A DNA stretch of 64,000 nucleotides from positions 124,001-188,000 of the forward strand of contig NOWV01000029.1 in NCBI GenBank assembly GCA_003344405.1, in the 5' to 3' direction. This document shows, piece by piece, positions 24,301 to 38,207 of the stretch. The position numbers and the translations under genes were made by a program. Below the pieces are notes generated by a model. It saw only the letters and a list, made by a program, of their open reading frames with translations. It was not told where the DNA came from and ran no database searches. Position 1 is the stretch's first letter. Each line of letters starts with the position of its first letter. This stretch comes from Trichoplax sp. H2 (Eukaryota; Placozoa; Uniplacotomia; Trichoplacea).

Positions 24301-27300
24301 TTAATAGCCCATGGAAGAAATTGAGATATGATCTATTGAATAATTTAAAACTTTTTTCGATATTCTTTAAAATTTATACTTACCTAATTGCTGGAGATGC
24401 TAGGTGTTCTTTAAAGAGGGATATTTGATCACATGTCTATTTATAAATCATGAAATAAAAAAATAAAAAATAGACTTTTTTAACAACTACATAATACGCA
24501 TGGGACGAATCTAACAGCATTGAGCTTTTTAGGCGTACAATAAACATAGCTTAGTAATCAGTACCTGTTGTGCTAGTTCTCGAGATGGCTAAGTTAGAGA
24601 AAAAATTGGAGTAAACTAATAATATAAATTTTTTTATTGCCAGCGAATGTTGGCATCACTTTTACAAGCATCATTTTAATTTCAATTACTTCTATAATCA
24701 AGGCTGTAGGTGCTGAATGTGTAGGTCTTCGCGATTCTTTACTTGAAGAGTTTGGACCTATCAAATAAGGTGTACGCGTACATTGAAAGCATAATATTAA
24801 TTTATTCATATCGTTTTCAAGTGCACTTGGTGTGATTACCATGTTTTAAGTTTCTAAATAATGTCTACCTACCTTTGATATTATGGTAGCGTTCATCAGT
24901 GGTACTCTTTGATAAGGTCCTGAATCCTTGCTGCGTATATTATGATATATGTCAATATTAGTTACGTGCAACCTAGTGTTAAGTTTCGTCTAATTTGATT
25001 CACTTAAGCGTCTCGATATTTAGAATTGATTTAATAGAATACATAACATGATTTATATTTCACAATAGCTGGTAGTATGGATTCAAAGAATACCTTACTA
25101 TTTTAAATTAAATTACGTGGCAATTATAAAAATGCGCATCAATGGAATATGAATACGATATACTCGTATATATATACTGTATGTATTCACAAAGGATTAT
25201 AATACCATGGATAGTCGTAAGGTAAAGTATACTCATTAATTATTAGTGGAACTTTATCATCGGATTTGCAATTTGCTTACCGGCGGTGAAAATGTAAACG
25301 CGTCATCACCAAAATTAAATTGCATTTCTGCATTCTACAGATTCCATCATAAGATAGATATTGTTGTTAACGGGTATCCAATTCAAGGTATTGCTCATGT
25401 AATAATATATATTTTAGCAGGCATTAATTAGCATAGATATCAAAAGCTTTCAGTACTTTTAAGACTACTGCCGCAAAGAATGGAGAGTTTCTAAGCTTTT
25501 GAGGTATTTCAAATGCGCGACCAAAATCGACTCCTAGAAAAAGTTCAAAAATTAATTTGAATCATTAAAATTTTTACTTTTTTGGGAAATTATTTAGTAC
25601 ATGAATCCTGTAAATGGTGATATTACCGTTCTTGCTGAAACGAATTTCATAATTATCAAGGTCCAGCATACACCCTATCACATCTTTGTGTCCGAATGGC
25701 TGAAATTAAGATAGCATTTTCTTCACATGTATGTTATCGAGAAGTATTATCCAGTTACCAGTATCATTATTACAATATAAATGTTATTAAAATTACCCAC
25801 CTCACCATAGCCATCGAATTGTCTGGCATAGGATTTTTTCCCGGTTCCCCCAAAACCAAAACCATTATTATCTGTACCTAGATTTTTATAGTAAACATAA
25901 TCTACTGTCCGTTCTCAAGAAAGATAAGGAAAGGTTGAAAGGTTGAGTTATACCTAAATCTAGGGAAGCTATATCAGTTGACCATCCCACACGACACAGG
26001 CCTTCATCGGTTACTGTAGCTTCGTAATAAAATTTTCCTATACAAGATAAGAATCATTAAAGTTTAAAATATCTTTTCTGATGTCATGTATTGCTATACT
26101 TTATTGTGATAGTATCTCTATGTGACTGCTTCGCTACTTTCGTTATTTTTAAACCTTTAACTACGCCAATATTTGATCTGCAGCCTAGCCATTGAAAGTG
26201 CTCTCTGCCTTGGCATATTAAGCCATCTTTATCAATTGCTGAATAGTTTATAACAAATATACGTCAATGTAATACCTATAAGTGTAATACTAGCAGTTAT
26301 AGGATTAACATACCAAGCTGATCGCTTCTATCAAAGGGGTTTAATTTAACTTTGGTATCTGTATTGTCAAATATAATATCTTAAGGTCAATACAATCAGA
26401 AAGCAGTGTAATCATACCGATGTTTATAGATAAAAGAGATTGTACCAACTATCAAGGAAATGGATTAGTTAATTTTCTACTATTAGATTACGATATATCT
26501 GTAGCTTTTACATGAAAATAACCAAAACAGCTTAAACTAACCGATGGAAGGTTTTGCTGAAGACTTTAATGGTTTACCCTTGACAGTTTCTGTCAATGCT
26601 TCATGCACAATTTGAATAACAGGAAGGCAAAAGGCCTGTAAAGAGGACATACTGGTATTATTTGTATGTTTTTTCTTCTCGTACGTAATCTGACGAGTAC
26701 GGCTTCGGCATATGACTTTTACAGTTGTAAGCATTTATCTATATACATATATACTACATACAAGTATATGTCAAGTTTTAAACTTACCCCGGTTTTTCCA
26801 CTGCCGGTTTCTGCAGCCTAACAATATTTAAAATTAAAAAAGGATTGGAATAGATTCTAAGAAGAATGCTTACTGCTACACTATCATTTCGTTTCAAAGA
26901 GTAAGATTTAAATTTTATTAATTACATATATAATAACGAAAAGATGAGTAATAATCTATTATTAACTGTAATTAGTTCATGTACAGTAGAATGAACGTGT
27001 ACTTCTTTGATACATGATCAAATAATTTGGAAACAAGTTCTAGATCAATAGTATCGAAATTTGAATGATTGATTGTTATAGGAATATTATCAAGTAATAG
27101 TGGTATAACGTACGTAACTAGTAGCACTAATAGCAGAGTTTCTTAGATAGGGCTCAACTAATACAAATATTGATCATTCCTATTTTATAAATCTTACAAT
27201 CATTCTGTCTTAAATGCGTATATTATATTATAGATTTCTTAATGCAAGATTATAATTTCATTTTACTACCGAAAATAGATTTTAAGGCTTTAGCCAGAAT

Positions 27301-28170
27301 TGCAGTCACAGTAGTGATTGATGGTCTCTCTCGTGTTAATATTGAATATTTTAATTAAGAGCGAATTTGACATGTGTATTTATGATATAAAACCTCACCA
27401 TTAATACATCGCCACCTCCTAATATTAATGGAATTGCTTCTGCCTGAATATTGGTGGGTAAACTACAGGATGAAAAGGTAAGAAATATTAATGACATTTT
27501 GTTCTGAGGCTGCACTATAGCATGTTATAATTATTGCCATTCGATCTTTTCGATCTCAGTTGGCGAATGGGTTAAAAATAAAAATTAATCATGTGTCTAT
27601 GGATTGGACTACTCGTCTTATATTATGATTGCTATCTTGTACTGTCCAATGTACAGTATAAAGGTAAATCAATAACTCTTGAGGACTTCATTTCTACTGT
27701 GTGTCTTGTTGTTCAACTTTAAACTTCATCATCGAAATTAGGCCGTTTCTGTCTAACCTTTCCTTTTGTCGTGGAGGCCTAGCTGTACAGTATGCTAAGG
27801 CCAGTAATCGAACTTGGCTACACCAGTTGTACAAATTAACGTTTACTTACACAAGGTATACACTATGATTTATGACCCTCATTCGTCACTTGGTAATGTA
27901 TTGTATCTTAAAAACTATGCACATTAGGTATTGCAATCTAATAATACCAGTCAATACCGATAGTATACTTTTAAAAGTGGATTTTTTTCATAGAATTAGT
28001 TACTACTATCGCCTAGAATACAAATCAAGGTGATGAACCATAACTTGAGCAACCTTGGTTTTCATTCATTTAAAAATTCTATTTTTTGCTTACATCCAAT
28101 CCATTTCTTCAATTGCTTCCACAATTTCTGGCATAACCCCGAGTTCTATGTAGGATCGAAAGGGGGACAT
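21304..28170 (-). CDS. DDX1: DDX1, DEAD-box RNA helicase with SPRY insert
   Basis: DDX1 is an ATP-dependent RNA helicase acting in RNA processing, tRNA ligase complexes and break repair. There are 31 exons (minus); starts: 28170, 27462, 26817, 26635, 26358, 26238, 26037, 25877, 25699, 25533, 25334, 24930, 24757, 24588, 24436, 24298, 24128, 23883, 23754, 23546, 23428, 23217, 23056, 22914, 22673, 22381, 22212, 22028, 21896, 21688, 21413. Total 2205 nt, 734 aa (human 740). Motifs: I at 48-57 ([10 protein letters not shown]); SPRY domain ~90-260, inserted between I and Ia as in all DDX1; Ia ~296 (PSRELA); Ib 348-351 (TPGR); II 372-375, which reads DEVD and not DEAD; III 409-411 (SAT); then [17 protein letters not shown] and HRIGRVGR. 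Exon 8 uses donor GAG|GTGGGT to keep frame. Intron 1 carries a GTACW cluster (~27640). The start Met precedes [12 protein letters not shown], matching the human N-terminus. Confidence 0.96.
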
Positions 28171-28702
28171 AAGGTCAAGATTAGAATGATGGTTAGATGA
28201 AGATGAACATCGAACTGGTTTGCAATGCAATTTTATTGACTATATTTCAGTGTCTCGTATGACAGCTAACGACAGCGCAAGATGATGCACTGGCAGTGAG
28301 TGGATATCGCTTTGAGCAATATTCTAGTCTCTCTTACACTTTCACGACTCTATTCTACATTCAGTTCAATGGTCCTATGGCCCATGGAAGAACTGATTAA
28401 CATAATTACCTGCAAATGCGGTCATAGCTAATTTTTTTCGATTTTTCACTGGCTTTGTGAGCAGAAGGAGCTTGCAATTTCACTGCAATGTAATGCTTGG
28501 AGCAATGAAAGGAGGTGAAAGTGAACTCTTCCGGTTTGGCCTATAGTACATGTAGTACAGTACGTACAGCAGTGCCACGACGGTCCTCTGCATTTGACCT
28601 GTCGCCCTGTACGTACGTACAGTACAAGTGTAGTGAGCAATGAAAACGCCAATGTCTGTCTGTAGTCGAACAGTGAGCTTAATCATACTGGTACAAGACG
28701 TT
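28171..28702. other. Upstream region of DDX1
   Basis: Start of the 1.9 kb divergent DDX1/EXOC2 spacer. A GTACW cluster with GTACGTAC variants lies at about 28545-28630. No gene found. Confidence 0.45.
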
Positions 28703-28936
28703 CAGGCATTGGATGATGACTAGCGTAGGAGTATAGCAAAGCAAACCAAGCCATTTTAGAATCAATTCTCACTTGTTAATGTTGAGTAAAGTACACTTTG
28801 CTGAAACTTTTTTTAGCGGTGTGTGATATAAAAAGCATCAGTACAGCAATTTCAGCCAAGTATACTAAGAACTTCTTGCAAAATGACGATGTCTAGTGCA
28901 GACATTAAGACTGCTGTGATTTACTTGACTACAGTA
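28703..28936. repeat. Divergent-spacer module, copy 1
   Basis: A unit of about 235 bp starting CAGGCATTGG. It contains GGAGTATAGCAAAGCAAACC, a TATAAAAAGC box at 28827 and an ATGACGATGTCTAGTGC start-like site at 28883. It is followed directly by copy 2. Confidence 0.88.
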
Positions 28937-29421
28937 CAGGCATTGGAGGATGACTAGTGTACTACATGTAGGAGTATAGCAAAGCAAACCAAGCCATTTT
29001 AGAACCAATTCTCACTTGTTAATGTTGAGTAAAGTACACTTTGCTGAAAATTTTTTAGCGGTGTGTGATATAAAAAGCATCAGTACAGCAATTTCAGCCA
29101 AGTATACTAAGAACTTCTTGCAAAATGACGAGGTCTAGTGCAGCCATTAAAGACTGGCGTGATTTACTTGACTACAGTACAGTACAGTGTACAGTCCATC
29201 AAAGTTACAAACTACAGTACAGTGTACTGTACACTACAGTGCAGTATGGACTACTGTACAGTACAATGTACATCCAGTAATACAGACAGACAGATTAACT
29301 TGACTACAGTACAGTGTACAGTACAGTCCATCAAAGTTATAAACTACACTACAGCGCAGTATGGACTACTGTACATCCACTAATACAGACAGACAGTCAT
29401 TGGAATTATGGTACGGTATAC
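28937..29421. repeat. Divergent-spacer module, copy 2 with GTACW tail
   Basis: Same core as copy 1 (TATA box at 29069, ATG at 29125). It is extended by nested GTACW arrays and the twice-used block CAGTCCATCAAAGTTA, and ends with GGAATTATGGTACGGTATAC just before the gap. Confidence 0.9.
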
Positions 29422-29441
29422 NNNNNNNNNNNNNNNNNNNN
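29422..29441. other. Assembly gap (20 N)
   Basis: Twenty Ns between copies 2 and 3 of the spacer module. Confidence 0.99.
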
Positions 29442-29853
29442 GGAGTATAGCAAAGCAAACCAAGCCATTTTAGAATCAATTCTCACTTGTTAATGTTGAG
29501 TAAAGTACACTTTGCTGAAACTTTTTTTAGTGGTGTGTGATATAAAAAGCATCAGTACAGCAATTTCAGCCAAGTATACTAAGAACTTCTTGCAAAATGA
29601 CGAGGTCTAGTGCAGCCATTAAAGACTGCTGTACAGTGTACAGTCCATCAAAGTTACAAACTACAGTACACTACAGTGCAGTATGGACTACTGTACACTG
29701 TACATCCAGTAATACAGACAGACAGATTAACTTGACTACAGTACAGTGTACAGTACAGTCCATCAAAGTTATAAACTACACTACGGTGCAGTATGGACTA
29801 CTGTACATCCACTAATACAGACAGACAGTCATTGGAATTATGGTACGGTATAC
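29442..29853. repeat. Divergent-spacer module, copy 3 with GTACW tail
   Basis: Starts inside the module at GGAGTATAGC, with TATA box at 29541 and ATG at 29597. It has the same tail as copy 2, ending GGAATTATGGTACGGTATAC. Copies 2 and 3 differ mainly in GTACW unit number. The placement around a gap mirrors the syntrophin/IMPACT spacer. Confidence 0.9.
29541..29599 (+). promoter_or_regulatory. TATA-box plus start-codon module (third of three)
   Basis: TATAAAAAGCATCAG is followed 56 bp later by CAAAATGACGAGG, a start codon in good context. The same arrangement occurs at 28827/28883 and 29069/29125. Reading on from the ATG gives MTRSSAAIKD and then satellite sequence, so no long protein is encoded. 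It looks like a promoter with a decayed first exon, or an alternative promoter for EXOC2 480 bp downstream. Function is inferred only. Confidence 0.3.
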
Positions 29854-30069
29854 AGTTTAATCAGTAGTATACTGTAGGGACAGTTCAATACTATACAGAC
29901 AGATGGACTCTGGTGGTCTGTAACCTGACACGCCTTACCAGTTCAGTCACTGCTTACGGTCAAACAACACAAGCAACACCAACTGCAGGGACGACGTTCT
30001 TCACAGGAAGGAAGAAAGCCCAGTGAAAATTGAAAAATTGAAACCCATTCTCAATGACCATCTTGGATC

Positions 30070-33000
30070 ATGGCAGATCGGATGAGAGGATTACCCCCTA
30101 AAGTAACCGGTATATCGCCTAAAGATGGCATACCTGGTACACTATTAACCATACGCGGAGAAAATTTAGGTCTTAATGCTCAAGACTTAATTCGTAAGTG
30201 TACAATAAATAATTGGCTATCGACTATCTTGCATTTTCTTGTCGTTTGTATGAGTTCTCTGTTTCTTCCTGTGTATGTTTCACTCACTCTCTTCCTTCAA
30301 TCGATTTAATACAGTAGAATTAATTTCTGTGAAAATTTTCCCGTAGTATGTCAATGTTTAATACATTGTATGCATCAATACTGTAAAAAAAGGATGGAGT
30401 TCCTTGATAGGGCTAGGGGGAAGAAATAAAAAAATGCAATTAGCAGAATTTCATTTTATCATTGCAATCCTATATCTATTATGGTATACTGTACTTTTGA
30501 CCATAGCATATCGCGCTGAAATATAGCACAGTTCCATTTTCAGCATAGTCGAGTGCAAGTGATAAATTCTGTAGAGCACTGACTTCAATTTTGAGGTGGA
30601 CGTAATGATCTACTCATAGTCTCGTAGGTAAACAAGTGTTCTGTAGATGGGCGGCAAGTTTTGATTACAACTCATACAGTACAAAGTAAACTGGACAGAA
30701 TTGGAAAAGATATTTTTCCTGCTAGCTAACATGGGTAATACAGCAGTTCTTTTGAACATAGGTTATGAGCGACAGTCGTTTTGTAGGTAAAATACAGAAT
30801 ACGGAAATGAATGCAATGTTGGCATGGGAATAGCCAAAAATTATTGAAGAAATATTAATGGACTTTTTCTTCAAATATTCATTCCATTTAGCCTTGTTAA
30901 AGTAGACGTGCATAGCTCTAGTCATCATCTAGCTTGTACTAAAGTACTATTCGGACGCCAATCAATCTACACGTTATACAGTACTGTGGTATTTAGCGCG
31001 AACAGTATTGGATTAGACAGCATTGCATGTTCCAAATTTCACTTAATCTTACAAAGCTGCTAGTTCTTAGCTCAAATTACAATACCGTAGTACACGCATA
31101 ACACGAGCAGCTTAGTGGAGTGTGTAACGTTAAGTAAACTCAATACGTTATACATATAGCATTGCTCTTTCAGCAGACAATTCAATAAAGTCATATATAC
31201 AGTATATATATATGGGTATATCTTAAAATGTATAATTCATTATACTCGTACTTGGTAGTACTGCTGATAACTTAATGGATTCAATACAGCTTGACGAATT
31301 ACAATCATAACACCTTTACTAGATTCGATTAATATTGCAATTCGCGGTTAGGTTCAATAACTTGAAAACGTGATGCATGGCTAATTCACTTAATTTAGAT
31401 TTTGAGATGTCTTTGATAGATCTACTTTACCTGAAGCATATTTGATGCTTTCATTGACACCATTTTGTTTACAGGCTAAACTGCAATTCTTCGATGCACT
31501 GTAATTTATGTGAGAAGTTTAAAAATTTGTTGATTATAATTTATTATCACAAGGATATCATTGATTAATGAATTAATTATCAACGACGGTATACACCTCT
31601 TGGACGTAAACAATAAGACACGCATAAAATATTCTATCCTTCTTGAACCTTAGTGATATACCGAATACTAATAAATTGATCAACTGTGAAATTATTTTTC
31701 TATAGATGTCATGGTATGTGGATTTGATTGTATTTTAAATGCTACCTATATGTCACAAAGCAAGATTGTGTGTAAAACTGGCTTTGGCTTGGGAAATGGC
31801 GAGGTTATTGTCACTACCAAATCGGGTGGAGAAGGCACATGCACCGTTACCTTCCTTGCATATGCTCCTGACCGTATAGGTAGATGCTACTGTGTTCATT
31901 AGTTATATTTTGCGTATACTAACTATTCTAGTAGATTTGAAATAATCAAATTATCTTTGTAAATACTGTCTTTAAAATAGGAGGCGACGCTTTCCTTCTC
32001 CAAGCTGTACATGTAATTGAATTTATTCTTCGTATCTATTAGATCCTATGACTCCATTTCCTATGTGGATCCCAGAAGATACAAGTGACGATGAAATTGC
32101 TACTACTGGTGTTAAAAGGAAGCCGATTGCTTTTAATGATCCTTTAGGACTGCCTGTTGCAGCTGAATCGGAGTATGGATTGCCATCCTATCGACTTAGA
32201 TTAATTTTATACTAAAATTAGAAGAATTTTTAGCGTAACTGAATTTATTTTTTAACTTTTTCTCAATTTAAGTATTCCTAAAGACGAATTAGAAGCCTAT
32301 TATTCAAGCTGTACGTAGATTTAATTCATAATAATGTTACTCTAATATATTAAAATTAATGGATAGGCTCATTTAACTTAATTAGAATTATCGTAGTGCT
32401 GAAAAATTTCTGTAATCGAAATAGCTAATGATAAGGGTAATCTCAATATGAATAGAAAGACCCACAATTTTCCATCAAGATGATGTTCTTTATCTGTTTT
32501 CATCTTATTTGCAGGTGATTCGGAAATATCGAGCGAAAAATTTCATCCTATTCGATTTTTATTAGAGAAACATTGTAATGCTACATTTGACGATCTTAAG
32601 ATGGGTTTGCAACATCTTAAGGAAAAAGTACGCTCTTTATCTAGCGGACCTCAAACATTTCTTAAACGTAATATTACTAATTTCTTGGCCGCATATGAGA
32701 CGCTAACTAGTATCCTTAATCATATCTGATGCAGTTTGCATATTTAAGCTATTTTCTTCTCTAACTTCGCTATAAATTAAGTATGCCATGAATATGTTAG
32801 CTTATTCATTTTATAATACTACGGTTAACAAAAAGAACGTCTCTACTGGCTATTTTTAATTAACAAACCTCGTTAAGATGTGTATCGAGAAGCAGCTAAA
32901 AATGATACTTGGGATCATGGATTGCCTACTGGTAAATTAGAAGTATCAGTTAGAGGTAATCTTGCGATGATACCGTCTGCACTTTTAAGTCTATTTTTCA

Positions 33001-36000
33001 AATTTACGTAATATCTACTATGTAGCTATCAAATACTGCCATTATTGCAGTACCTAATGTTCACTTCTTTGTCATTTTTGTTTTGGTATATATCGTATCG
33101 CTATTAGAATCTTCGACTTTAGGCATTAACCTTTTTGATGAAACGTTACGTAGAAAGGACAAAGCCGACTCGATTAGAAATGCTCTTGGAGTACTTCAAC
33201 GTTTTCGCTTTCTCTTTAACCTTCCTAGCAACATTGAGCGTAATGTAAAAAATGTAAGATGATGATACAGGGAATCATTACAAATGTAGTGTTTATAGTT
33301 TAGTTTATGACATGTAGGATCAAAGGCAAGCTCAATGTTTAGCATAGCTTTTAACAACTCTTATAGGGAGAATTTGAATTAATTATCAACGATTATGATA
33401 GAGTAAGATCTTTATTTGCAAATACTGAAGTTCAGGTTTTTAAAAAAGGTAAGCCATTGCTATCTGTATATCATATACACAGTATGTATAAATTATCAGT
33501 TACGTATAATATTTACACGTAATACCTGCTTGAAACGTTCTTATATATAGTATTAAATGAAGTCGAGTTACAAATCGATAGAGTAAGATCTATTTTGAAG
33601 CAGCGGCTGAATAAGCATATGGCACCACTAGAGGAGCAAAAACGTATTATTAGGTAAAAAATTAAATATTTTAAACTGTAATTTATCTTAATGTCCTAAT
33701 GTAGATATTTAGATATCCACTTAATATTATTTTTTAGGTTAAGACTTAACTCACGGTAGCTAACTATCTAATTTAAATCAATAGATATTTGGTAGAACTC
33801 GATACTGTTGGTGATCCTGCTTGGGAATGCATTGTGAACAAACAAAAATGGATAATAGATTTATTTATGAGTTGCAAAGAAGACTACCTGCGTAAAGGTA
33901 AAATACATAAATGAATTTTCCTGCATGTGCTTAGTTCGATAAAGTAAATTTTTTGAATTAATAATTCCAGATGAAGAACTGGTGAATTCCAATATCGATT
34001 TACCAACGCCAAAAAGAAAAATTTCGATATTAAATGTTGTTCCGCATGTTGGTTAGTGTTCTTAACTAAACTTTTTAACTTTTCTATGTATTATATAATT
34101 TAACAAAGTAATTGATAATATTTTACGTGCAGATATTACGAAGAAACCAGAATCTAGTAGTTCTACGCATTCAGGTATTCAAATCAAAAATTTTGTGTAT
34201 TTGATTGTTGATGAGCCTTGTTATATTTTGAGTATATTTGAATCGATCTTACAAAATTTTAGAATGGAATAGCGGCGATAAAACTGATGGTAGCAACAGA
34301 TCTTCCATTGAAATAGATGATGATGTACCGAGATTGCAGTTTATGGAAGAAATGTGTGATTTACTGGCGGAGAATTTACCTTCTCTTTGGAAACTTGGCA
34401 AGCTACATATGGATGGTGCTTTTGCCGCTGGGCAGGTATTTTATCTCTATATGTTTCTAAAAAGCTTTTAAAATTGCCTTGTATTTATTGTTGAATTTGA
34501 TATTTCAAAGGCACAAGATCAAAACTATGTAGATAATAATGCAACACATCAAGAAAAGCCATTTTCTGTATGTTTATTGTAATATGGATTAGAAAGCTCG
34601 CTACCGTATCAGTTTTCTTCTCGGCTTATTAGTTTCGTATATCTCGTGAATAAATTATACTGTATGATATTTGTTTCTAATTTAAACGATTATAAATTTG
34701 AACTTTTAATCGGATAGGTTGTCGTAGGGGAACTGATCAGGCTATTTTCTAATCTGGTGAAGGCTTGCTTCCTTCCTGCTACGTTAGTAGATATGAATTC
34801 ATCACAGAGGTCATATCTTGGCATATGGGCTTCTTTAAAAAAGCAAAATGTAGCTAATGAGGCTAAAATTCTGCAACGTTGCATCGCAGCTCTCAGGTTT
34901 ATGCGATATCTTTTATAACAGTGCTCTATTTACCATTTCAAATGCAAAGGAGATGATAAGATACTGTACATTATGCTCTTAGATCTTGCCTATTCCGTCT
35001 TGCTCCTCTTGATATCCCTCTTTCGGTAACTGGATGCCTCCAAGACTTATGTAATGAGATAAAATATCGATGTGCAATAACCGCCTGTGAAGCCTCGTTA
35101 ATAGGTGTAATATATAGAATATCTGATTCTAAACTAATAAAAGTCTTTAAAATTAATACAATAACTGTTCGTTGTAGATATAAGTACTCATGGATATTAC
35201 GATTCCTGGATTTTAAGGAATGAGGGAGATAGATATTTAACTGATGCGGTAAGTTTGTCAGTGGAAGTTTGTTTATCTGACCGCATTTCTCTTGCTTTAG
35301 TTTGTTACGTATAATCCATGACTTTGCTTGCGAAAGTAATTTCAAGTAAGGCGAAAATAACTAACATTTAAGTATCTTTATTTTGTAATAAGCCTCATCG
35401 CTTTGAGTCTACGGTTACGAAGGTGCTGCTGATTCTAAAAGAACATGTTCTTAACATAAAAGTGGGAGAAATAGAGGTAATTACTATTGACATAGGTATG
35501 TTTAACGCTGTAACGGTACGCTATATTTAATTTTCTGACGTATGTTCTCATTTATTTGTACAGAATAAGTCTGTCTCTTTAGACATGCAAAAAGATTTAC
35601 TCACACAGATTTGTAAAATGTTCCTGGTAATGACATTTTAGACTTAATCATTCATTACGCTGATATCTGCATAACTTAAGTATTAATTTTTCTTACTAAT
35701 AGGTATATAATGATCGCTTAAATAAGATTGTAATGGATTTACAACTCGATAAGGAAGATAGTAGCGAGTATGTTATAGATCAATATCCGTATATGGAGAT
35801 TTATATTCGGCTCTTTCTTTCGTATCAGAAAAAATAACGGAAATACTTTATTTAGAGTAATCTGAATGCGATTTTACATAAGTGAAATCTTTTAATGGAT
35901 CTCTAACTGCGCCAATTAATATAGGGGCGATCCTATTACAAAAAAGACTTCAACGCTCGAACATGATTTAGTGGAAGGAGGGCAGTCTTTTAATCAGGTA

Positions 36001-37282
36001 TTTGAGAAATAGATTAGAAATAATCTCGAAAAATTTTTAATATATATTGTGACAAACATATGTGTTTGCTGGATGAGCACTTTGAAGTTATATTTTATTA
36101 AACTAAATGACATCATTTCGTCTTGTTACAGTTTCAACGATTGCTAGTAATTTCAAGCGATTGTTGCTATACAAAGGACCACGTATTAGCACGGGTTATC
36201 AAGATATTACATTCTCAGAATTTTAATACAGCGAATATGCATACTGTAAGGGTTCCTTATATACCTTATGCTACTATAGATGATTTACAGCTCTATGCAG
36301 CTACTGGATGGCTATCGCAACATAATCCAATTATTTCATTATTTATCTAATAAAGGGCATACGACAAGAGTTTGATAGCCTTGAGAAAAGAATCTTTAAA
36401 CTGTACATTAAATATAGAGGAAATCCTGTTGTAGCTGAAATGCAGGATAATATGTATGTGGGGAACTTTAGTTGGGATATTCCACGACCAGTCCAAGGTA
36501 AAAATCAGAGATTTACATCATTTTCTATAACTTTATTTAATGTCGATCTCATGGTAAGTGTAAAATTTTCAGATGTCAGCAATTATGTTAAAGAAACATT
36601 ATTAAGGTTGGTCGAAGTACATGCAGAGGTAAGATTATAAACAATAAAAATTACGGTGATGTATTACACTAAATGCCATTGTTATTATTATTATTACGTA
36701 AAGATCACATCTGTATCTCCACGGTTCGCTGAGAAAATGATGACGAAATTGACCGAACATATATCAAAGCAGATGTCACGACTCCTTAGAGGTGTAAATA
36801 CTTTCAGCGCTGAAGGAAGGTTGCAGGTTATAGTACTTTTTGAAGTTTTTAATTTACTGAACTTTTTCTAAATCTTATCTAAACTAATGATTTCTTAGGC
36901 TCACTGCGATCTCAGTGCGTTTGCTAAAGTTGCTTATGGGCATATCAATGATCGGGCATTGTAAGCAGAGTACAGTAATTAAAATATTCCTATAAATGAT
37001 ACTTTGTATTAATTCATTGCTCAATGATTTCCTTTTTATTAGAGCGGAGATCTCAGCAGCTATTAAGTACGTTAATGCTGCTCAAGCCATTACAAGGTTT
37101 GTAAAATACTGTAATTTTGTTTACAATTTTGACTGAAAAATTTGAAAATTGTATTGTCATCTAACTTTTAACCCTAACTATAATATTTTTTTAGCGAATC
37201 GGAAGCTATAGTGGCAAAATTTCTGAAATATTCCGAATTTCAATTTTACTGCTTTCAAATACAGCAGGTTTCTAGTTTATAA
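30070..37282 (+). CDS. EXOC2: EXOC2 / Sec5, exocyst subunit
   Basis: Sec5 is a core subunit of the exocyst, which tethers secretory vesicles to the plasma membrane; its IPT/TIG domain binds the GTPase RalA. There are 28 exons; starts: 30070, 31706, 32043, 32273, 32515, 32878, 33108, 33367, 33551, 33785, 33971, 34133, 34263, 34511, 34718, 34983, 35178, 35393, 35564, 35703, 35925, 36132, 36356, 36573, 36704, 36899, 37043, 37195 (stop TAA 37280-37282). Total 2832 nt, 943 aa (human 924), all phases consistent. Residues ~10-100 form the IPT/TIG domain ([23 protein letters not shown], then [12 protein letters not shown]). The Sec5 body follows ([19 protein letters not shown], then [10 protein letters not shown], then [15 protein letters not shown]). 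The C-terminal helices match [10 protein letters not shown]. Intron 1 is 1.5 kb. The exon 5 donor (ACTA|GTATCC) is weak but forced by frame. Confidence 0.96.
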
Positions 37283-38207
37283 GGTGCTCTAGAAAATTGT
37301 CTTAGTCGTGTGTATATTTGGATATAGATATTAGATAAAATTTTTGTATCTCGACGTGTTGCATTTTATATAGAAATTTTGATGACTACAAGCACTGGAT
37401 ATATATTTTTGTCCAAATGTTACAATCGGCACTGTAAACAATTTGAATGATATCTATTTTTATTGTATAGTTACAACTGGAGGATTTTAGTGTTGTTAAT
37501 ATTGCTCTAAAGAATAAATCGTCATTTACCGTTTTACCCAGCTGGTTAATCTATGTAAAAATAGATAACAAAAATTACTACTTATCTATATAAGCAATAT
37601 TCGAATTCACCTAAATATATCGATGGCCTTGGATAATTACAATTAAATCGAAGGACTATAAAGTTCGTTACTATAAGATGCAAGTTAGTATATTTGGAGT
37701 ACAAATATTTTAATAAAGAGTGTCAGGCTGTGTACGCGTATAATAGGGGGAATATTTATAGTGAGGTATTAACCACAAGCAATTTTGATTTTATATTTCT
37801 AAACGATATATAATAATTTCCATCGATAAATCTTCAAATATACCAATTTTATTGTTTATCATTATTCCAAGGTGATGTTAATTTCAGTGTCACCTCATAC
37901 AGAATATCATTCTGGGCGTATAAATTAGCCTTACATATTTTACAATGTACTGTAATTTTAAAAAATTTACGGTAATTCTTGAACTTAAAAAATAATAAAG
38001 TATAACTATTACACAGAAATGTTAAAAAGTAGATCTACAATGCTATCATGCTAAGAATACTTAGCTTTGAAATAATTCTATTGCAAAGTTTGCTTTATGA
38101 GATTGTGGGAAATCTTTATAGTTCTGTATTGCTATCGATCGTCCTAAACTTCGATTCCTCAAGCACTATATATCATAATTTTAGATGATATCGTAAATAA
38201 TTATCGA
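37283..38207. other. Convergent spacer EXOC2/FCSK
   Basis: 0.9 kb of AT-rich sequence between two 3' ends. No coding signal, no GTACW arrays and no repeat. Confidence 0.6.

Noticed and set aside
25040-25110. Possible extra DDX1 exon reading [10 protein letters not shown]
   Set aside because: It has usable splice-like ends, but the exon at 24930-24873 ([11 protein letters not shown]) fits both the phase and the human alignment directly, so this one is not needed.
29138-29815. Open frames starting MQPLKTG or MTRSSAA and running through CTV/QYS-rich sequence
   Set aside because: Except for the first few codons they lie in the same satellite and differ between copies by unit number, so they are not conserved proteins.
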